Assembly (NCBI GenBank): GCA_950097015.1
Contig: CATNEN010000038.1
Span: 11,415,001-11,479,000, forward strand
DNA length: 64,000 nucleotides
Direction: 5' to 3'
Origin: Macrostomum hystrix
Lineage: Eukaryota; Platyhelminthes; Macrostomidae
Shown: piece after piece, positions 61,636 through 64,000 of the stretch
Layout: each line of letters opens with the position of its first letter
Position numbering within the stretch: position 1 is the stretch's first letter
Translations under genes and position numbers: made by a program
Notes under the pieces: model-generated
What the model was told of the DNA's origin: nothing
Database searches by the model: none
The model's input: only the letters and a program-made list of their open reading frames with translations

Positions 61636-63524
61636 CTGAAAGTACAGATCTCATTTATAAATTTTGTTTTGCAGTTAATTGCAGCTAAAAATTTAAATAG
61701 CCTAGCTACTGATAAATAACATAATAGAAACTTGTAAATTTGCTAATAAATTATAGATATTATAGTATATAAAAAATTGTATTCTATTATAAGCATTACT
61801 ATTTTTTTTACTTAGAAATATAAAAACTTGCTTAGCAACTTAGAGCTAACTTAAAGGTATGAAAGATGAGAAACTAAATTTTCACTTTTCCTTCCTTGCA
61901 AGGAGATTAAAGTTGCTAAAGTCATGTCTGTGCATGCATAAATATACCAAATAAAACAAATAATCGAATATACTAAAAATGAAAATCTTGTTTGTTTGTA
62001 TCTTTGCAATTGACTAGCTCCCAAACAGCTCAACCGATTTTTATAATTCCTTCACCAAAAGATCACAAATGGTCCCAAATTGGTACATATATTTTTATTA
62101 AGCTTAATTCCATTGCCAAGGGGATTAAATATTTGAAAAACTGTTTTAAATAGGCTTTTATAATGCATTCTTGTTTTCAGCTTGTGCACAGTGAGGCTCC
62201 AGTGCCAATTTTAATGATTGAATCAGAGCTAGTTTTGATAACACACTGATAAGAACTCAAGGGAGGCTACCCAAGGGGTAACGAAAGCTGGCTTGTAACG
62301 AGCTAAAAATAACAGAACAGTCTCTGATATCCAAAAGAGGCAAATCCTGCTATTAAATCTTTTTATTTTGAAATAGCTAGCTACTGTTAGGTAGGCCTAG
62401 CTATTCTTAGATTTATTATCTTTTCATCTGCTGCCATCTCATCTACCATCCACTTGTCTTTAAAATAAATGTCATATAATCTTGTAGCCATAAAGACAAT
62501 TTAAACAAAGTGGTCTGCTATGGCTTTTATCATCACAAAATAAAAGAAATAATATTGAAAAATTCATATGTAATGCATAAGTTCATATTGATCAGGTGCT
62601 TTTTGTCTGCTTCACTTTAGACTACTGTGTGTAAACGAGGGGTTAAAATAACATTTTTTGTATTCTAGTCATGTGAAAATACCAAAGATTTGACTCATTC
62701 TAAACGTTTGTTTTCATGGCCATCAAATCTAATTTTGTGTGCAAATTATGATAAACATTATACTCCTCTAGCTAACTCACCTTTCATATTCACGATTTAT
62801 TATTTAGCAAGCTGTCTCTCTCTCTTGTACATGTCAGGGCGTCGTTGCATACATAAAAAAGTTATGTACAAATCCATTAAAATTAGTTAAGAACTAAAAA
62901 CTATGCTGATCATCCATCCTCTTCTTCTGATATCCGTTAAGGCCAAGTTGGCCAACTCCTCCGCTCATGAATTTCACTTGCCTCCAAAATAAGTCTACTT
63001 CACCTCGTCAGTTGGAAAACGAGATGGCGGCAGACAAAAGAGAAGGGACCTAACTCATATTCTTACACTTTGATATATAGCTAATTTAAATACGAACAAA
63101 ATCCCAATCCTGTAGAAATCAATATACTGCTCACATTGGAAAGGCAGGAAGCAGAGGTAAGAACATAACATACTTTTTATCCCATAAGCAATATAAATAT
63201 GATTATTTTTCATGGTGATTGGTGATTCACCAAGCCATGCATGATGTATATGCAAGGCCAAGCGATGTCAGTTTATATGATACTGACACTGCTAGCTGGA
63301 ACTATTCTGACCAGTTCAAAGCAAAAAAAATACAAACTTTTGTGGCCCAGCAGAGGGCCACCTGTTACAGAATTAACGGTAACAATCAGCAATAGTGCTC
63401 ATATGAATAAACTATATCTTAGAAAACGAAGTTTTTAAACAATAAGTATAACAAGCACTTTGTGCAACTCCATCTTTAAACAAGAACAGTTAAGGAATAA
63501 ATGCAGCTCTTTAAAAAAAACAAT
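61636..63524. other. AT-rich stretch, no gene recognised
   Basis: Long AT-rich DNA without arrays. The missing first exon of the SLC35A-type gene may be here but I could not pick it out. Short ORFs on both strands show no family resemblance. Confidence 0.4.
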
Positions 63525-63650
63525 TTAATTGCCGCTGCTGTTTGAAGATTTCTTGCTTTTAGGCGTGAATATTTCTTGTAAACTGGCCACGAAAGTCAAA
63601 CATTCAGTTATTTTTATTATCGTGCACGCTTCACCTAAAACATTTACCAG
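63525..63650 (-). CDS. Possible last coding exon of an unknown gene
   Basis: After a fair 3' splice site (CACTTCACAG|CTG) the frame is open for 41 codons to TAA (63,527-63,525). It encodes VLGEACTIIKITECLTFVAS and a polar tail with KSKKSSNSSGN. The composition is protein-like, but I recognise no family. It could be the end of a minus-strand gene that starts beyond the window. Confidence 0.3.
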   Translation of the reverse strand: MVNVLGEACTIIKITECLTFVASLQEIFTPKSKKSSNSSGN

Positions 63651-63781
63651 CTGTGAAGTGGTGCGCAGTTAAACCTGACTTGATACATAGACGTGAAAAT
63701 AATTTTAATATCTTTGCTTATGTCTCTTAATTTTGAATCCTTTTTTTCTCGCGCTGTCTCGGATTATGATCTACGAATCTG

Positions 63782-63805
63782 ATGGATTTAGATGAGTTTC
63801 AAGAT
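63782..63805 (+). CDS. Possible first coding exon on the + strand
   Basis: ATG at 63,782 opens MDLDEFQD and is followed at once by a perfect consensus donor GTAAGT (63,806). It is opposite in direction to the candidate at 63,525, so a divergent promoter would lie between. The call rests only on the ATG and donor match. Confidence 0.25.
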
Positions 63806-64000
63806 GTAAGTTTTGTTCTATATTAGGAAAGACTACATCAGTTATATTTTTCTAATTTGTTTCGTGGAATTTTAATATAAAATGATTGCAATTATTTGCA
63901 TGTGTTCATCTAATTAAAAGACTAAAACTTTAATCTATATATCAATTGACTTGTCCACCAGTCAATATTTTATAGAATAGTTTTAGTTTTTGATAGTGTA

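Overview
This 64 kb window is nuclear DNA from an animal, not a prokaryote. It shows spliceosomal introns with GT/AG borders, a nuclear gene for a mitochondrial ribosomal protein, tRNA-derived SINEs, a non-LTR retrotransposon and very many minisatellites. A lophotrochozoan, possibly a flatworm such as Macrostomum, fits the GC-rich poly-Q exons set in AT-rich, repeat-rich non-coding DNA. That placement is a guess; the sequence proves no species.

Layout from left to right. 1-2.8 kb: the last coding exon of a + strand gene with an aerolysin-like (ETX/MTX2) fold, after a CTGT-rich intron and before a 25-bp minisatellite. 2.8-4.1 kb: a 20-bp minisatellite. 4.2-35.8 kb, minus strand: one large gene, an SZT2 (KICSTOR complex) orthologue. 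I rebuilt it as 24 coding exons with consistent splice phases (12,870 nt, 4,289 codons plus stop). Of its 23 introns, 17 are filled by a tandem array (intron 7 only weakly, intron 23 degenerate) and two carry a SINE. 35.8-37.7 kb: two more arrays. 37.7-38.3 kb: MRPS12 (minus). 38.4-42.6 kb: two large arrays. 43.0-48.5 kb: a TBC1D22-type Rab GAP (minus), with one intron filled by the same 20-bp minisatellite as SZT2 intron 13. 49.6-56.1 kb: a full-length I-group-like LINE with a perfect 12-bp target-site duplication but two frame breaks. 57.0-57.3 kb: a SINE. 58.5-61.6 kb: an SLC35A2/A3-type Golgi nucleotide-sugar transporter (minus), with only the N-terminal exon missing. 61.7-64 kb: AT-rich DNA with two weak exon candidates.

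The genes are housekeeping genes of unrelated pathways: nutrient control of mTORC1 (SZT2), mitochondrial translation (MRPS12), Rab/Golgi traffic (TBC1D22) and Golgi glycosylation (SLC35A). The striking part is the non-coding DNA. Most introns consist of a minisatellite not seen in the other introns. In several arrays each repeat unit carries an AG|GT on the transcribed strand, so it could serve as both a 3' and a 5' splice site. In one array the unit reproduces the intron's own 5' splice site. One minisatellite is shared by introns of two different genes.
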